From Carnegiea gigantea (taxonomy: Eukaryota > Streptophyta > Magnoliopsida > Caryophyllales > Cactaceae): 64,000 nucleotides of DNA. The notes below the pieces were generated by a model. It worked only from the letters and a program-made list of their open reading frames with translations. It had not been told where the DNA came from and ran no database searches. A program made the translations under genes and the position numbers. This document shows, in pieces, positions 23,640 through 35,184 of the stretch. Positions within the stretch are counted from its first letter, which is position 1. Every line of letters begins with the position of its first letter. Where the stretch lies: contig JAKOGI010001197.1 in NCBI GenBank assembly GCA_029747015.1, forward strand, positions 144,501-208,500, in the 5' to 3' direction.

Positions 23640-24420
23640 GGAGATGGAATTTGTGGATAAGATCAGCAACATATTTTTACAGCGAAAGAAAAATTCTAGC
23701 AGGGGTTCGAGTAACCTGGAGACCAAGGAAATAATGAAGATCCCCAAGATCCTTCATTGTAAACTGGTTAGACAAAATAGATATAAAAGAATGAAGAAGG
23801 GTAGTAGAACTTCCCGTCAAAATTATGTCATCCACATAGAGAAGGAGAACTAGAATATGAGAACCAGTTCGAAGAACAAATATAGAGGGATCAGCAGTGC
23901 CACACACAAACCCATGAGACAAGAGAAAACTACTAAAATGGTGGAACCAAGCCCGTGGAGCTTATTTCAAAAAGTATAGAGCTTTCTTAAGCTTGCAAAC
24001 ATAGTGGAGATAATCGGATGGATAAAGTCACAAGGCTATTTCATATAGACTTCCTCAGTTAGATGCCCATGCAGGAATGCATTTTTAACGTCTAACTAAC
24101 ATATAGTCCATCAAGATGAAACAGCTAAGGAAAGAATGAGGTGAATAGTGGCAGGTTCGACAACAGGATAGAATGTCTCCTGGTAGTAAAGTCCGGCTTA
24201 CTAGTGAAACCCTTAGGCTACCAGACGTGCTTTTTGCCTTTCCACAGTACCATCAGAATGGTATTTAACCTAATAAACCCATTTACTCCCGACAAGATTT
24301 TGTTTAGGATGTGGTGGAACCAAATCCCATGTATGGTTAGCCATTAATGCATAATACTCCTCAGCCATTGCATTGCGCCAATGGGGAAATTTGGAGGCTT
24401 GGATAAATAAAGTAGGCTCA
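23640..24420 (-). pseudogene. Copia reverse transcriptase remnant
   Basis: The catalytic motif LLLYVDDIILTGSS is intact (about 23790-23860), followed by the FTMKDLGDLHYFLGLQV block typical of Copia RT. The RT start lies at about 24380-24290 (a NHTWDLVPP-type block), after a proline-rich linker (24691-24420). Several stops and frameshifts between 24300 and 23930 break the palm domain. Confidence 0.85.
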
Positions 24421-24741
24421 GGCTCAGCGAAGGCAATAGATAAGGAAAAAAGCCACTTTGGTTTAAAAATACCCGACTTCGATCGAGTTTACATCCTATG
24501 GGTGTTGGAGGAGGAAACAAGGAAAGTGGTAGCGAGTGTGGCAGTAGAGCTCGAGGCCCGACTGTTGGAGGGAGGCCTGGAAGAAGAGGGGCTATCCTAT
24601 AGGGAGACCGGGTTGGGGGGGACAGGAGAAGATATGGGCTGGGCCAAGAGTGGCTGTGGAGGGATGGGAGGGGATGAGATCGGGAAAGCATCTGGCAGGG
24701 AATCAGGCAAATCTAAGGTGGGATAAGGCCGCAGTGTGGTA

Positions 24742-25967
24742 CTAGCAGGGAAAGACTAAGGTGTGACATTGGTTGGGGAAGATATAGGGGCTAGGGAGAG
24801 CAAGGGAGTAGGGGAGAGGCTTGGGCCACAAAAGGGATAAGCTGGGCAACAGGGATGTAACAACATCAGTTGTGGGTGTAAGACTCAAGACCTCATGCAG
24901 GATAAACTGGGACGAGTTGCTAAAAGCAGGAGCTCGAGAAGTGAGAGATAGAAAAGGAAATTCATTTTCATGAAAAACCACATGACGACTGATGTAGATA
25001 TGTTTGGTAAGAGGATCAAAGCATATATATCCCTTGTAGTGAGGGGCATAGCCTAAGAGAACATAAGCAACAGACCGAGGGGACAATTTACTTGTAGAAG
25101 TCGTAGTCAGATGAGGAAAACAAGCACACCCAAAGGGTTTATGAAACTTGTAACCAGGTACTTTTGTAAATAAAGTTTCATAGGGTGATTTGTCACGGAG
25201 AACAGGAGTGGGGAGCCCATTGATGGTGAAGACTATAGCATACAGTGCATCTAACTAAAAAGAGGCAGGAAGAGAGGCATCAATGAGAAAGGAATGAGTC
25301 ATTTCTAAAAGATATCTATGCTTCAGTTCAGCCACCCTATTGTGTTGCTGTGTATCAGGGCAAGACTTACGAAAATAGATGCCATGGCTAAGAAAAAGTT
25401 TATGCATGGATTTTTGATCAAATTCCATTCCACCATCACGTTGAAACATTTTGATTTTGCGATTAAAAAGATTTTTAAATAAATGTTTGACTGTAACAAA
25501 AAGATGGTAGACTTCCGACTTTTGCTTCATAGGATAAATCCATGTAAAACGAGAAAAATCATCAATAAAAGAAACATAGTACTTATATCCTTGATGAGAT
25601 AAAACAGATGACTGCCAAACATCAGAATGTATCAACTCAAGAGGAAAACGAGTACAATGTTTAACCAAAGTAAAAGGAAGTCTATGTGACTTAGCTAAGC
25701 GATAAGTCGTACAATTATCATGAAAAGAGCTCCATAATGCCCTAGACATCGATGCCAGTGATCTCCTGAGGAACTGAACACCAGGTCAGCAGGAACCACA
25801 GAGCTTTCTGCAGGAAGACTGACCGTGTAGACATTACTAATGCTAGGGGCCTGTAGAAGGACATCACACATGGTTTTGTCCTTGAAAAGAATAGAATCAG
25901 AGTTAAAGACCACACAACAGTTGTTGTCACGACACAACCGCCAAACAAATAGGAGGTTATGATGCAA
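24742..25967 (-). pseudogene. Copia integrase remnant (pre-integrase, DDE core and C-terminal part)
   Basis: The zinc-binding pre-integrase segment includes HRCLGH near 25755. The catalytic core is mostly open (25749-25255): first Asp in IHSDVW, second in QRDGGMEF, and Glu in NRVAELKHR, so the D,D,E triad is recognisable. The C-terminal part (25086-24742) has YVLLGYAPHYKGYICFDP and ISRHVVFHE, a Copia signature. Frameshifts at about 25740 and stops near 25255-25090 separate the pieces. Integrase inserts the cDNA into the genome. Confidence 0.88.
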
Positions 25968-26051
25968 CTAGGGAACGTGGAGGACACGGCGAAGGCGCAA
26001 TGGCTTAACAGGAGTAGTAACAACACTATGACCAACATATTTGATAGGCAG

Positions 26052-27852
26052 TTAGGTTACATTCCCAACCTTAACAAGACTCGGTCCAGAGTAAACAGAT
26101 TTAGTAAGTAGCTTACCATCGTTCGGGGTCATGTGAGAGGCAGTTGTAGAGTCAGGATACCAAATTTGTTCACCAGCATCGACAGAATTGAAAGTAGCAT
26201 ATGCAGGAAGCACTGGTTGCTGGCGAGGGTGATAGCGATTAGGACATGAATCAAGAGAGTGACCTAGAGCATGACATATTTGGTAGATGACATTTGGGTG
26301 ACAACCTAGAATCCCTTCTGACTGATTTCTGCCTACAAAAAAGCAGCGAGTATCCAAAACAGGGCAACAAAAAGCAGATGATGATGAAACATCTGTACCA
26401 CCATATATGATACCAGTAGGCATACTCCAGGGAGATGAGTCATTCTGCCGAGAGGTGTCAGAGTTGTTCCTGTTACCACCCTTATTGTTGTGACCACCAT
26501 CCTTGTTATTCCAATGACGGCGACCACCATTATTTTTCCTTTTATTGTTGTTATGCTGGGAATTTTGATTGCGAGAACCACCCCCTTGGTTATTACTACC
26601 AGAACTCACAGAACTAACCAGTGCCTGATGAACGGTAGTTTTGCGGGTGGGCTGAAACTTTAACCATTGCTCATAAAAGATCAACTTAGAGCATAAATCA
26701 TCAAATGTGTGACTACCAGGCATCATAGAGTAAGTAGTGACAAAGTGGTGATAGTCAGGTGGCAAACCAGACGTAGTATACTGAATTAACTCAAGATCAG
26801 AGACAGGACTCTAAATAGCAGCAAGTGAATAAGCCAAAGTTTTAATATGCCGTAAATAATCATCCATGGACTGGTCAGAACTCTTAGGCACATTAGTGAG
26901 CATGCATTTGAGATCTAACACTCTCGCCGAACTGACAGTGTTAAAACGATAACCAAGATGGCGCCAGATTGGTAAAGCATGAGATATATTGCGCACCTCA
27001 CATAACATTTCTGTAGAGATAGTTGTAAAAATCCATACCCGAATAAGCTGGTCAACATGAAGCCAATATGAATACGCGAGATTAGGTTGAGTAAAACCAG
27101 GAGCTGCCAAAATCATATGGGGAAGTTGCACGATTGAACCATCCAGCATCCCGTGCAACTGATACATAATAACAAAGGAGGTAAACTGGGTCTCCCTTGA
27201 CAAATAATCGTCAATAGATGTAAGAACCGTAGTAATATAAGTGGTGATGTTGACAGTCCAAAGGGAAGGGAGGAGTGGCAGAAGGCCACTGCTACGACTG
27301 GGTAGCAAATCAGCTCCATGGCCAGTCAAGGTGTCGGTGGGCGACCAAGAGCAGTCCGGGACACCACCGTGAGGCGAGTATGCTGAGGAGGAGAAAAACG
27401 GAGGAGACAGCGCGGCACCACTGAGGCTGGGCAGGACATTGGAAAAGGGTCAGGAGACACCGGGGCCACCACCAGGATGGGGGTAGGCTGAGGAAAAGGA
27501 AGGCAGGTGAGGCGGGTCGAGGGGACCCGAAATAAGCGCACCCGCACCCTTGGAGAGCCACGGCGAAGAAGCTGAGCCACCGGGAAAGGAGGGTTGTGCC
27601 CACGGCCAGGTCATGCCGAGGGAGGCGAGAACCATCGGGGTGGACGACGAGGGCGGTGGCGATGGTGGCAGAAAGTTGAAGGCAGAAGAGGGAGAAGCCT
27701 CACCATGCTCGGGTGCGACTGGGGAAGCAAAAGGGATTGACTGTGGTGGAGGGACTAGAGCAGACACCGTTGTGGTAGGGGCTGACTGTGGCAGCAGTGG
27801 TGGCCGATGTGGGTGCAGCGGTGGAGGCAGCCGAGGTGAAGGAGGCGTCCAT
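26052..27852 (-). pseudogene. Copia gag plus protease remnant
   Basis: The likely start is the ATG at 27850-27852 (MDASFTSAAST). A proline/serine-rich N-terminal part is out of frame across 27770-27330. The gag core (27329-26811) has NLAYSYWLHVDQLI and SMDDYLRHIKTLA, UBN2 signatures. Next comes an Asn/Gly-rich stretch and a zinc knuckle whose first Cys is replaced (IYQICHALGHSLDSC). The protease site reads WYPDSTTASHMT, so the usual DSG has become DST and lost its catalytic Gly. Both changes would stop function even without the frameshifts. Confidence 0.87.
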
Positions 27853-27951
27853 GGAGCTGCGGCTAGGGTAGGGTTTAGCTAGGGTTTAGCTAAAAGAAGA
27901 CTTGTGGAGGAAGAAAGAAAAGAAGTTTGATTTTAGGTTAGAACCGAACCC

Positions 27952-27963
27952 GCTCTGATACCA
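27952..27963 (-). other. tRNA-Met primer binding site
   Basis: TGGTATCAGAGC on the minus strand, directly adjoining the 5' LTR of the second Copia element. A perfect match to the usual tRNA-Met complement. Confidence 0.92.
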
Positions 27964-28070
27964 TGTGATAATATGTAAATGAACAACCCACCCAACTCGG
28001 GAGCCTTTGACATATATTTATATTAACTGTATAAGTAGTAAAATTACAAGTATCTCCCTATACTCTATTA
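27964..28070 (-). repeat. Short 5' LTR (~107 bp) of the second Copia
   Basis: The inner end TGTGATAATATG also occurs at 22983, the remnant of the partner LTR. The right limit is set by the CCTTC duplication. A TATA-like ATATAAATATA lies on the minus strand near 28012-28022. Confidence 0.8.
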
Positions 28071-28075
28071 CCTTC

Positions 28076-28473
28076 TGTGGTAGGGGAATTTAGACATCTG
28101 GCATGCTGCTCAGCACTATATAAAATTGTTGTCGAAATTTTGGCTGGCTGAATGAGGACTGCGCTCAATAATTTAGTAGGTACTTCTCAATCTGCATTTG
28201 TTTGTGGAAGACAAATTGAAGATAATATTATTACAACACAAGAGTTGGCAAAACACTATCAAAGGAAGGGCATATCACCTATATGTATGATAAAGGAAGA
28301 TAATAAAAGACATATGATTCTGTGGATCGGAGTTTTCCTGAATAGATTTTGATATGTTTTGGGTTCCCTGATCAATTTGTTAAATGGATTACTTGTGGCT
28401 GTTGTGCAGTATACTATTAGCTTCAATGGTAAGTTGCTTGCTCCTTTTCCTGCCAAAAACCATTTAAGGCAAG
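28076..28473 (+). pseudogene. LINE reverse transcriptase, middle part
   Basis: LINE coding resumes: CCSALYKIVVEILAG, then TSQSAFVCGRQIEDNI and IKEDNKRH. The last corresponds to the block with the first catalytic Asp (usually KAYDSVDW), here altered. The frame ends at LRQ, where the solo LTR enters, and continues with GDSMSPCLFTLVME at 29493. Confidence 0.88.
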
Positions 28474-29492
28474 TGATGGGGATGAAGCTACCGAGGATCA
28501 AGTCAACGTCCTATCAGTCCAAGAAAGTCATGGGAAAGCTCTAAATGCACAAGGAATAGCTCAAGTCATCAAATACATTTTTGGCAGCCAAACTATCTGA
28601 GAAGGCTTACACTAACCTGGTTTTGCATGCTTGATTGTTCAAGCTTAAAAGGAGTTTAGAGAGCTACAATTCCACTTTTGAGATCCTTTTTATGTTAATT
28701 TTAGTGACATAAAAAGAGTTCTAGGTTTAAGTCTTGAAGAAATAAGTCAAATAGGAGCAAATTCAAAAAGTGGCAGAAACTGATCCAGTTGGGACCACTT
28801 GTATATTTTGGCATGTATCTTCCAAACCATAGCTCCAAATTTTGTCCAACTTGAGTTGCTAAAAGAAGAGATCCCAAGCTTTCCAAAAACTCTTATTTCA
28901 CTAATTTAGGCAAGTATATTAGAAGATATGACTGTTTGAATTAGAGGGTTGTATACTGAAAAGCTGATGGCAGACTGCACTTTTCAGCTTTTGTACTTTT
29001 CTACTATTTAGTCTCTCCCCTGCCATTGGCTACTTTTTCATCTCTAGGCTGTATGTAATAGCCTATGGCCTTTCCCATCCATTTATATGCTTCCTTAGAA
29101 TGTAATGGCCTATGGCCTTTCCCATCCATTTATATGCTTCCTTGGAGTTGTAAAAGGCAGATTTGACATTGAAATGAAAGTTGACTTTCAACTCCTTCAC
29201 TTTTAAATTCTCTCTTGCTTATCTTTGATTTGGCTAATCAAAGCGGTGTTCAAGTGACCTTAATCTTGCTTAGGGTGATGTATCTTATACCTAAGTGTGA
29301 TTAGGAGCCCTAGTTTGTCAAAAGATGGTGTGTCTTATCCTTTTGCAAGGTGGTCTATCTTCTTTCGTTCTCATACAAACCGTATCTAGTTGAGCTAGTT
29401 TTGGTTTCTGTACTTCTGTCTCTTCTCTTTGAGTTCTCTTGTGATCTTTCTTGCTTGAATCTCTTATTCTCCAATCAAGGCACATCAGCAAG
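28469..29492. mobile_element. Solo LTR with GCAAG target duplication
   Basis: The 1014 bp stretch 28474-29487 starts TGATGGGG, ends ACATCA, and is flanked by GCAAG (28469-28473, 29488-29492). It interrupts the LINE between two halves of one RT motif (LRQ and GDSMSP), so both borders are exact. No internal coding sequence or primer site is present: this is the product of LTR-LTR recombination. A 47 bp tandem duplication (29054-29143) contains TTTATATGCTT, a possible doubled TATA region. Superfamily (Copia or Gypsy) cannot be told. Confidence 0.92.
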
Positions 29493-30880
29493 GAGACTCA
29501 ATGTCTCCATGCCTATTCACATTGGTTATGGAATATTTTAGTAAAAGAATGAGGTGGCTTCCTAAGAACCCGAATTTCAACTACCATTCTAGATGTGAAA
29601 GGTTCCAATTAACCCACTTAGTCCTAGAGGATGACCTGCTCATGTTTGCTAGGGAAGATTAATTGTCTATTAAACTTCTTATGGAATGCTTTTCTCATTC
29701 CTGTGAGTCTCTGGATTGGGGGCCAATTTACTGAAATCACAATTTTTTTTGATGGTGTCAAGTCTGAGGAAAAGCTTAACATTATTCAAACAGTTGGGAT
29801 GAAAGCGGGATAATTATATACATGGTATCTGGGAGTCCACCTTACTAATAAAAGATTGAGCGTGAGTCAATGGACCCTCTTATTGAGAAAGTCACCACTA
29901 GATTAAATGGTTGGACTACAAAATTTTGTTCTTATGAAGGGGGAGTGCAATTGATTAAATCAGCTATTTTTTCTGTGTGGTCATATTGGTCACAGCTCTG
30001 TATGTTACCAAAAGCTGTGACGAAACTTATAATATGTTGTGTATATGGACTGGTGAATGTTCAAACAGCAAGAAGGCTCCCATAGCATGGGAGGATGTAT
30101 GTCGTCCTAAATTATATGGAGATTTAGGTATTTTTAATGTGGTCTTGTGGAATCTTACAGCTATAGGGAAGTCATTGTGGGTTCAAAATTTCCATAAGGA
30201 GAAGTTGTGGATAAGATGGGCTCATGCATTTCATATAAAATAGGGAAATTTTGCTCTATGGACACCCCTAAATAGGCTGCATGGATTGTCCAAAAACTCT
30301 TTGGGAATAGGGATAAGCTGCAGGTATGTGTCTAGGCTCAGCAAAATATGGCATAGAGCATCAAAAAAGTATATAATCAGTTAGAGATGTGAACTGTGTT
30401 GCCTGCTATGGTCTTTTCTGGCTGCATGAAGATAGTACTTTTATCTTTGGTTGGCCCTAAAAAAAGATTACCTACAAAGGATAGTCTGGCTAAAATGAGG
30501 ATCAGCTCACCATGGGCTGTGTCCGTACTGTGTTGTGTAATATAGATGATGAGTCACGTGCTCATCTATTTTTTAAGTGTGCTTATGCTATGAGGTTTAG
30601 AAGAAAATGGGGAAATTGTTGCAGTTCCAAGTTTCTCATGAATGGGAATAGATTGGACGATATTTTGATCAGTGTAAGGGCATTAAAAAGCATCTTTTTG
30701 AAGGAGTTTTGGCAACTATAATATACCATATAATGAGAGGAATGGGAGGATCTTCAAGAATGCATACAAGTCTTTTGCTGTGATGTGCCAACAGATTGTA
30801 CAGGATGTGCATATTAGAGAGAGAGAGGAGAATTGGGAGAAAACAAGTACAAAGCTACTCTAATTAGTATCTTAATTTCT
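29493..30880 (+). pseudogene. LINE reverse transcriptase C-terminal part and zf-RVT tail
   Basis: Starts GDSMSPCLFTLVMEYFSK. The FADD catalytic box is altered to LEDDLLMF, with the double Asp kept. Later blocks: WTPLIEKVTTRLNGW-type thumb sequence (from 29865), GGVQLIKSAIFSVWSYW, APIAWEDVCRPKLYGDLGIF, and the zf-RVT region with HLFFKCAYAM (30552-30590). Stops at about 29655, 29810 and 30240 and several frameshifts break it. The final coding-like sequence ends near 30855. Confidence 0.85.
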
Positions 30881-31122
30881 ATGTTGATTAGCTTGTAATC
30901 TAGAAGAAAGCATGGGTAGGCACCATGACAGATCCCAATGATCCCCCACTGCTCTCATATAGTCCTCATGATCACACCACACGCTGTAAAATCTGAAAGG
31001 AGGTTTTCCATAGTCTATTCCACGGAAAGCATCAACTCATTCTTTGTTTGCATTTTACAAAAAACCCTATCCCATCCAAAGAACACTCTATCGCTTATCT
31101 GCTGATATGCGTTTTTTGCTAA
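30881..31122. other. Short spacer after the LINE
   Basis: No coding domain or repeat end seen. No long A run marks the LINE's 3' end. Confidence 0.4.
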
Positions 31123-31490
31123 GGCCTTGTTTAGCAAAATTAGCTATTTAGATAATGGATAACTGTTTATATAGTAGCTGTTCTAATTAAGCTGTTAACA
31201 GTTAGCCAACTGTTTAGATAATGGATAGCCATTGAGATAGCAGATAGCTATTTAGAGAGCAGATAGTTATTTTAATTTACCTATTAACGATTAGCTAGTT
31301 AGATAAGTGGTTAAAGAAAATGTGTTCAGTAAATTTATCTGTTGGATTAGCTGATTAATATAAATTGACAGAAAAGAATATGGATAATTTCCAAACACAA
31401 AAGTACCAAAGGGTATTTTTTGTCTAAAAATATGAAACGCTACTTTAGAATACTAAAAGCAAATACTGTTAGCTTTTTAGAAACGCTGTG
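31123..31490. repeat. Candidate MITE with internal TTAGATAATGGATA repeats
   Basis: Starts with AAGGCCTTGTTTAGCAAA and ends with TTTAGAAACGCTG, which could be weak inverted ends. The interior repeats TTAGATAATGGATA-type phrases (31149, 31211) and AGCAGATAG (31238, 31258). No target duplication was confirmed. Confidence 0.3.
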
Positions 31491-33202
31491 TAACACCCCA
31501 AATGCACATAACCCACTATTTGTATTCTCTCCATTAATTTCACCAACTAGAAGTATAACCCAATGATCAGGGCATTAGCGTCGTCCAAAAAGAACAAAGC
31601 TTCGCTTATGAACAATAAATATAACAAAGCTGAACATTGTTTACCATCACAGGGTATTCACACAATCACAAACCATCAAAACCATACACAAACAGTTTCT
31701 AACTATCTCAAAGTTTACACCAAAATATAGTAACTTTTTATGAAGTATATAGTTCTAACATCATAATATTTCACAATACAGTGCTAAAAGCATATCAGCA
31801 CTAATACACCACTGTTCCTTTCAGACTTCCTTGCTCACTTATCTCCTTCAGTCAGCTTGCCAGCATGAGGGTGATTTACTGAGCATCTGCCTAAAACAAA
31901 ATATGAAAACATTTCAAATTGTTAGCCGAAACTCAGTACATGTATTCCTGTATTTTTAAATGTTCATTGGAAAGCTGGTTGGGCCCGTATTACAATTTAT
32001 TTTAATTTAAAACAGGGAATGGGATGAATATAAAACTACACTGTCAATTATTATCTGATAGTAAACTTCTGGTAACTGTTATGATCTAAAGATAGGTGTA
32101 CACCTGTCAAGCTGACCGGGGGACCTAGCCTGAAGCTGCACGGGTAACTGAAAGGCAATGCCCTACAACTGATAACTGATGGGGTCACTAATTATGTGAT
32201 AAATCACTGATTAAACTGATTTATTAATATGCTTACCAAAACATTATAATTTTGATAAATATATGCTGATTTCTAAAGATACAGATAATTAATGTACCTG
32301 GTACTTTTAATGAAATTTCACAGAGTATGATTATGCACAAAATGGAGGAAATGATATATTAGGCAATGATTCTGTGCAAAAATATCATTATAGGAAGATA
32401 TAGTTAACAAATGTTCCACAGTTAGCAAATGATAGATTAGGCCCTGATTCTGTACAAAAAGGTAATTGCTTCTCTATCTATTTCTCCTAGTAATTTCTCA
32501 CAGTCCAAGAATTCATGGTTTTCTTTATCTAAAATTTACTGCAGCATTCTTCCACTTCTATATGAGTCCCCACCTTCATCATATCCTCAGGACACAAAGC
32601 AGTTTGTTCCATATTTATTAATGAGGACAAAATGGTTAGATTTTTTTATTTGTTTATTAAAAACAGTTTCTTAGTTATTCCTCTTTTTTTTTTTTTGCAT
32701 TTTTGGCGGGTTTATTTTAGGGGGGTTGTGAAAAGGGAACACTAAAACTTTCCACAATCATCCTTGCAAACTCCTCTCCACAGTGGCCACTTACTATCAT
32801 TAGTTTGAAATGATGATATGCTTGCTCACAGAATTGAAGCTTTGCGAACTAAACCAATTAAAATAGATTTTGTAGATAGTGTTGGTAATTTTTGATTATT
32901 TGATTTTGAATTCTTACAAATTAGTAGCTTCTAAATTCAGTAATAATCAGTATACATGGCCTAATATCTTTGCATTTTTTTAAAATAGAGGTCAATGTCT
33001 TTATGAGTTTTTCAATATTTCATAATCTAACTCGGTATATAAGAATTTGTGTTATTATATGCTTTTTGGATTTATTCTATCTGATATTCAAATCTTAAAA
33101 TAGGGCTTTATTTCCTAAATTCAGTTTTGATTGACACCATGCTTACTTTTTTAACTTAATTATGGCATCAAATCATGCACTATGAATCTTCCTCCCACAA
33201 AA
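31491..33202. other. AT-rich spacer, possible old LTR fragment at its start
   Basis: TGTAACACCCCAAAT at 31489-31503 resembles the start of many plant Gypsy LTRs, and a CCGAAACTCAGTA segment near 31927 recalls such LTRs. I could not find the matching right end. A phrase around TTAGGC(A/C)(A/C)TGATTCTGT.CAAAAA repeats at about 32361 and 32439. No coding domain was found. Confidence 0.35.
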
Positions 33203-33774
33203 GTAAGGTGGCAATGGATCAGATTCGGATCGGGTGAACCATCACCCGCATCCATCACCTACTTTTATTTGCTTGATCCAATCCATCGATCATCTATAAA
33301 AATCCAATCCAATCTATCCATCCACTATCCGTGGGTAAAAACGGATGGATCGCATGAAAACAGGTGATGAAAGATTATGTGCACTATGTTAGCAAATTTA
33401 AAAGGAAAAAATAAGTTTTGCCTTTTGATAAGTTTACAAAAGATATTTTACATACAATAAATAAGTAAATATCATATTTATCACACTCATTTGACGAAAA
33501 CCATAAAATTAACAATATAATAGTCCAACAAATGGGTAAAATTTAAAGGACAAAAATATAAAGTAAACCAATTGTAAATAGGGGATAGACAAGTAGATGA
33601 TTAAGCGGGTGATGAATTAAGTGGCGGATCGGATGGAGCATCACCCAGCTCCGATCCGATCTGATACGTCAAAGCATCATCTATCCATCATCCATATATC
33701 TCGAAATTTCACTCGCTTTTTCTGGTTCAGTGAAATGGATATCCATTGGATGCTAGTGAAATTACCACCCTTAC
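33203..33774. mobile_element. Candidate hAT-type MITE
   Basis: 572 bp. Left end GTAAGGTGGCAATGGATC, right end (read inverted) GTAAGGGTGGTAATTTCA: 11 of 13 terminal bases agree allowing one indel. GGATCGGAT-type motifs sit inside both ends in opposite orientation, as in plant hAT MITEs that begin with a GGTGGCAAT core. The 8 bp flanks (CCACAAAA and CCAAAATT) are not a clean duplication. The 61- and 77-codon frames are chance. Confidence 0.5.
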
Positions 33775-34308
33775 CCAAAATTGTGCAAGTTAGTGTAGCA
33801 GGACCTTTTTTTTGGAGGGCGGGAAGGACTTGGATTGATGTAATTGATGAATAATTGCATAACCTTCTACATGTTTACGAATATTAAATGTTCATTATGA
33901 AGTCTAATTAGCTTAGTATGATAATAAATGTAACCATGGTTTTAATTCTTCTTATGTTTTTGTTACATATTTTACAAATGTAATTGGCAATAAATTTCCG
34001 TAAATAAAACCAAGTCAACACTAACTTGCTTGACTAAGGTTCATAATCATCTTTTTAAAGTAGACTTCTTTTCTTTTTTTCCTAAACGCCAAAATGCATA
34101 TATATGGTACAAATTATGTATCTTTTTTTCCTTTTTATTCATCTCCTAGATAAACAGAATCAACAAAATTTTTCTTGAATACTTGCAATTAAGGGTCAAA
34201 TAAAAATTTGGTTTGCTGATTGAAACTTTAGAGCTTGATGCATTTTAGGCTCAAATAGGTAGAGGTGGTTATTGCCAATATGGCAATGTTTCCATGGAAA
34301 AAAAATGT
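33775..34308. other. AT-rich spacer
   Basis: No gene, RNA or matched repeat seen. Confidence 0.4.
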
Positions 34309-34309
34309 T

Positions 34310-34384
<75 letters not shown>

Positions 34385-34398
34385 ATATAATATATATA

Positions 34399-34434
<36 letters not shown>

Positions 34435-34487
34435 TGTATGTTTATACATACATACGTATATATATATATATATGTATATATACATAC

Positions 34488-34542
<55 letters not shown>
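34309..34542. repeat. (TA)n, (TATG)n and (GA)n compound microsatellite
   Basis: TA block to about 34406, a (TATG)n block at 34406-34440, mixed TACA/TA, and a (GA)n tract at 34501-34542. The open frames here are repeat artefacts. Confidence 0.95.
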
Positions 34543-34546
<4 letters not shown>

Positions 34547-34996
34547 CAAGATAATTTAGAAATAACAGATAATTTTTCTGTGAAGGTTATAGAGAATGAA
34601 CATCAATAATTATGAAGTGTTATTTTTAAAATATCAATTTTATTATTTAAAAATTCAAATATGATGCAACACTCATGTGCATATTCAAAAAACATGTCAA
34701 CTTTTATAAAAAATGCCTCAATGAAAAATATATCTATAAGTGATAATATTTTCACTACTTACTCCAATTCTTTTGAGTTGGACTAAAATCTTCATTACTT
34801 TTTTATACCAACTTATCGACATCAACCCAACAATTATTCAATGATACTTTCAAAGTACCATTTGCTTATTCAACACTTAATCTTGGGACAACTCACAGTT
34901 CCTAGCCAGTTGCATAGAAAAGAATTGTCCAAGCCTCTTATTGGAGTAAACTATCCAATTGCGCTGTCGCTGGGCTTCGATAGTCATTTTCAAACA

Positions 34997-35184
34997 TTTT
35001 TTTTTTTTTTTGTTTTGGTGTGTGAGATTTAATATTGGCACGAATTTTTCATACAATGAGATTCGACTTAACATTCCAAAATAATTGATAAAAAAACCAA
35101 AAATTTTGCAATATAATGCTGTTGTCAAGATTGGAAACTAAAATTTTTATTGTCAAGATTTGCCAATGTGCCACTGCAGCTCAT
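34997..35184 (-). repeat. tRNA-derived SINE copy with poly(A), minus strand
   Basis: On the minus strand: a head with GCAGTGGCACATTGGCAAATC (A-box-like), a B-box-like TTCCAATC, a body of about 110 bp, and a terminal A run of 15 (T run at 34997-35011). The head matches the copy at 10583. The target duplication was not resolved. Confidence 0.6.

Larger units (their letters stand above)
22978..28075 (-). mobile_element. Ale/Retrofit-like Copia element with CCTTC target duplication
   Basis: The element spans 22983-28070 between CCTTC repeats (22978-22982, 28071-28075), reading on the minus strand. The 5' LTR at the right is only about 107 bp (27964-28070), and its outer end reads TA instead of the expected CA. 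The 3' LTR at the left keeps only about 29 bp. The order is gag, protease, integrase, RT, RNase H, as in Copia. The short LTRs and compact 5.1 kb size suggest the Ale/Retrofit lineage, but a tree would be needed. Numerous stops and frameshifts make it inactive. Confidence 0.9.
19080..30880 (+). mobile_element. Old L1-type LINE split into four pieces by three LTR insertions
   Basis: The pieces (19080-20261, 22322-22982, 28071-28473, 29488-30880) read in order on the plus strand as a plant L1: DUF4283/zinc-knuckle ORF1 end, endonuclease, reverse transcriptase and zf-RVT tail. Removing the three insertions and their duplications leaves about 3.6 kb. Each break falls inside a codon series that resumes on the far side, which proves one original element. 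Many stops and frameshifts show it is dead. The 5' end is indistinct (homopolymer-rich DNA before 19000), and no clear poly(A) tail or target duplication was found at the 3' end. Confidence 0.88.

Noticed and set aside
24373..24726. 117-codon plus-strand Glu/Gly-rich frame
   Set aside because: Shadow of the proline-rich linker between integrase and RT of the minus-strand Copia.
27550..27882. 110-codon plus-strand Gly-rich frame
   Set aside because: Shadow of the Pro/Ser-rich start of the Copia gag on the minus strand.
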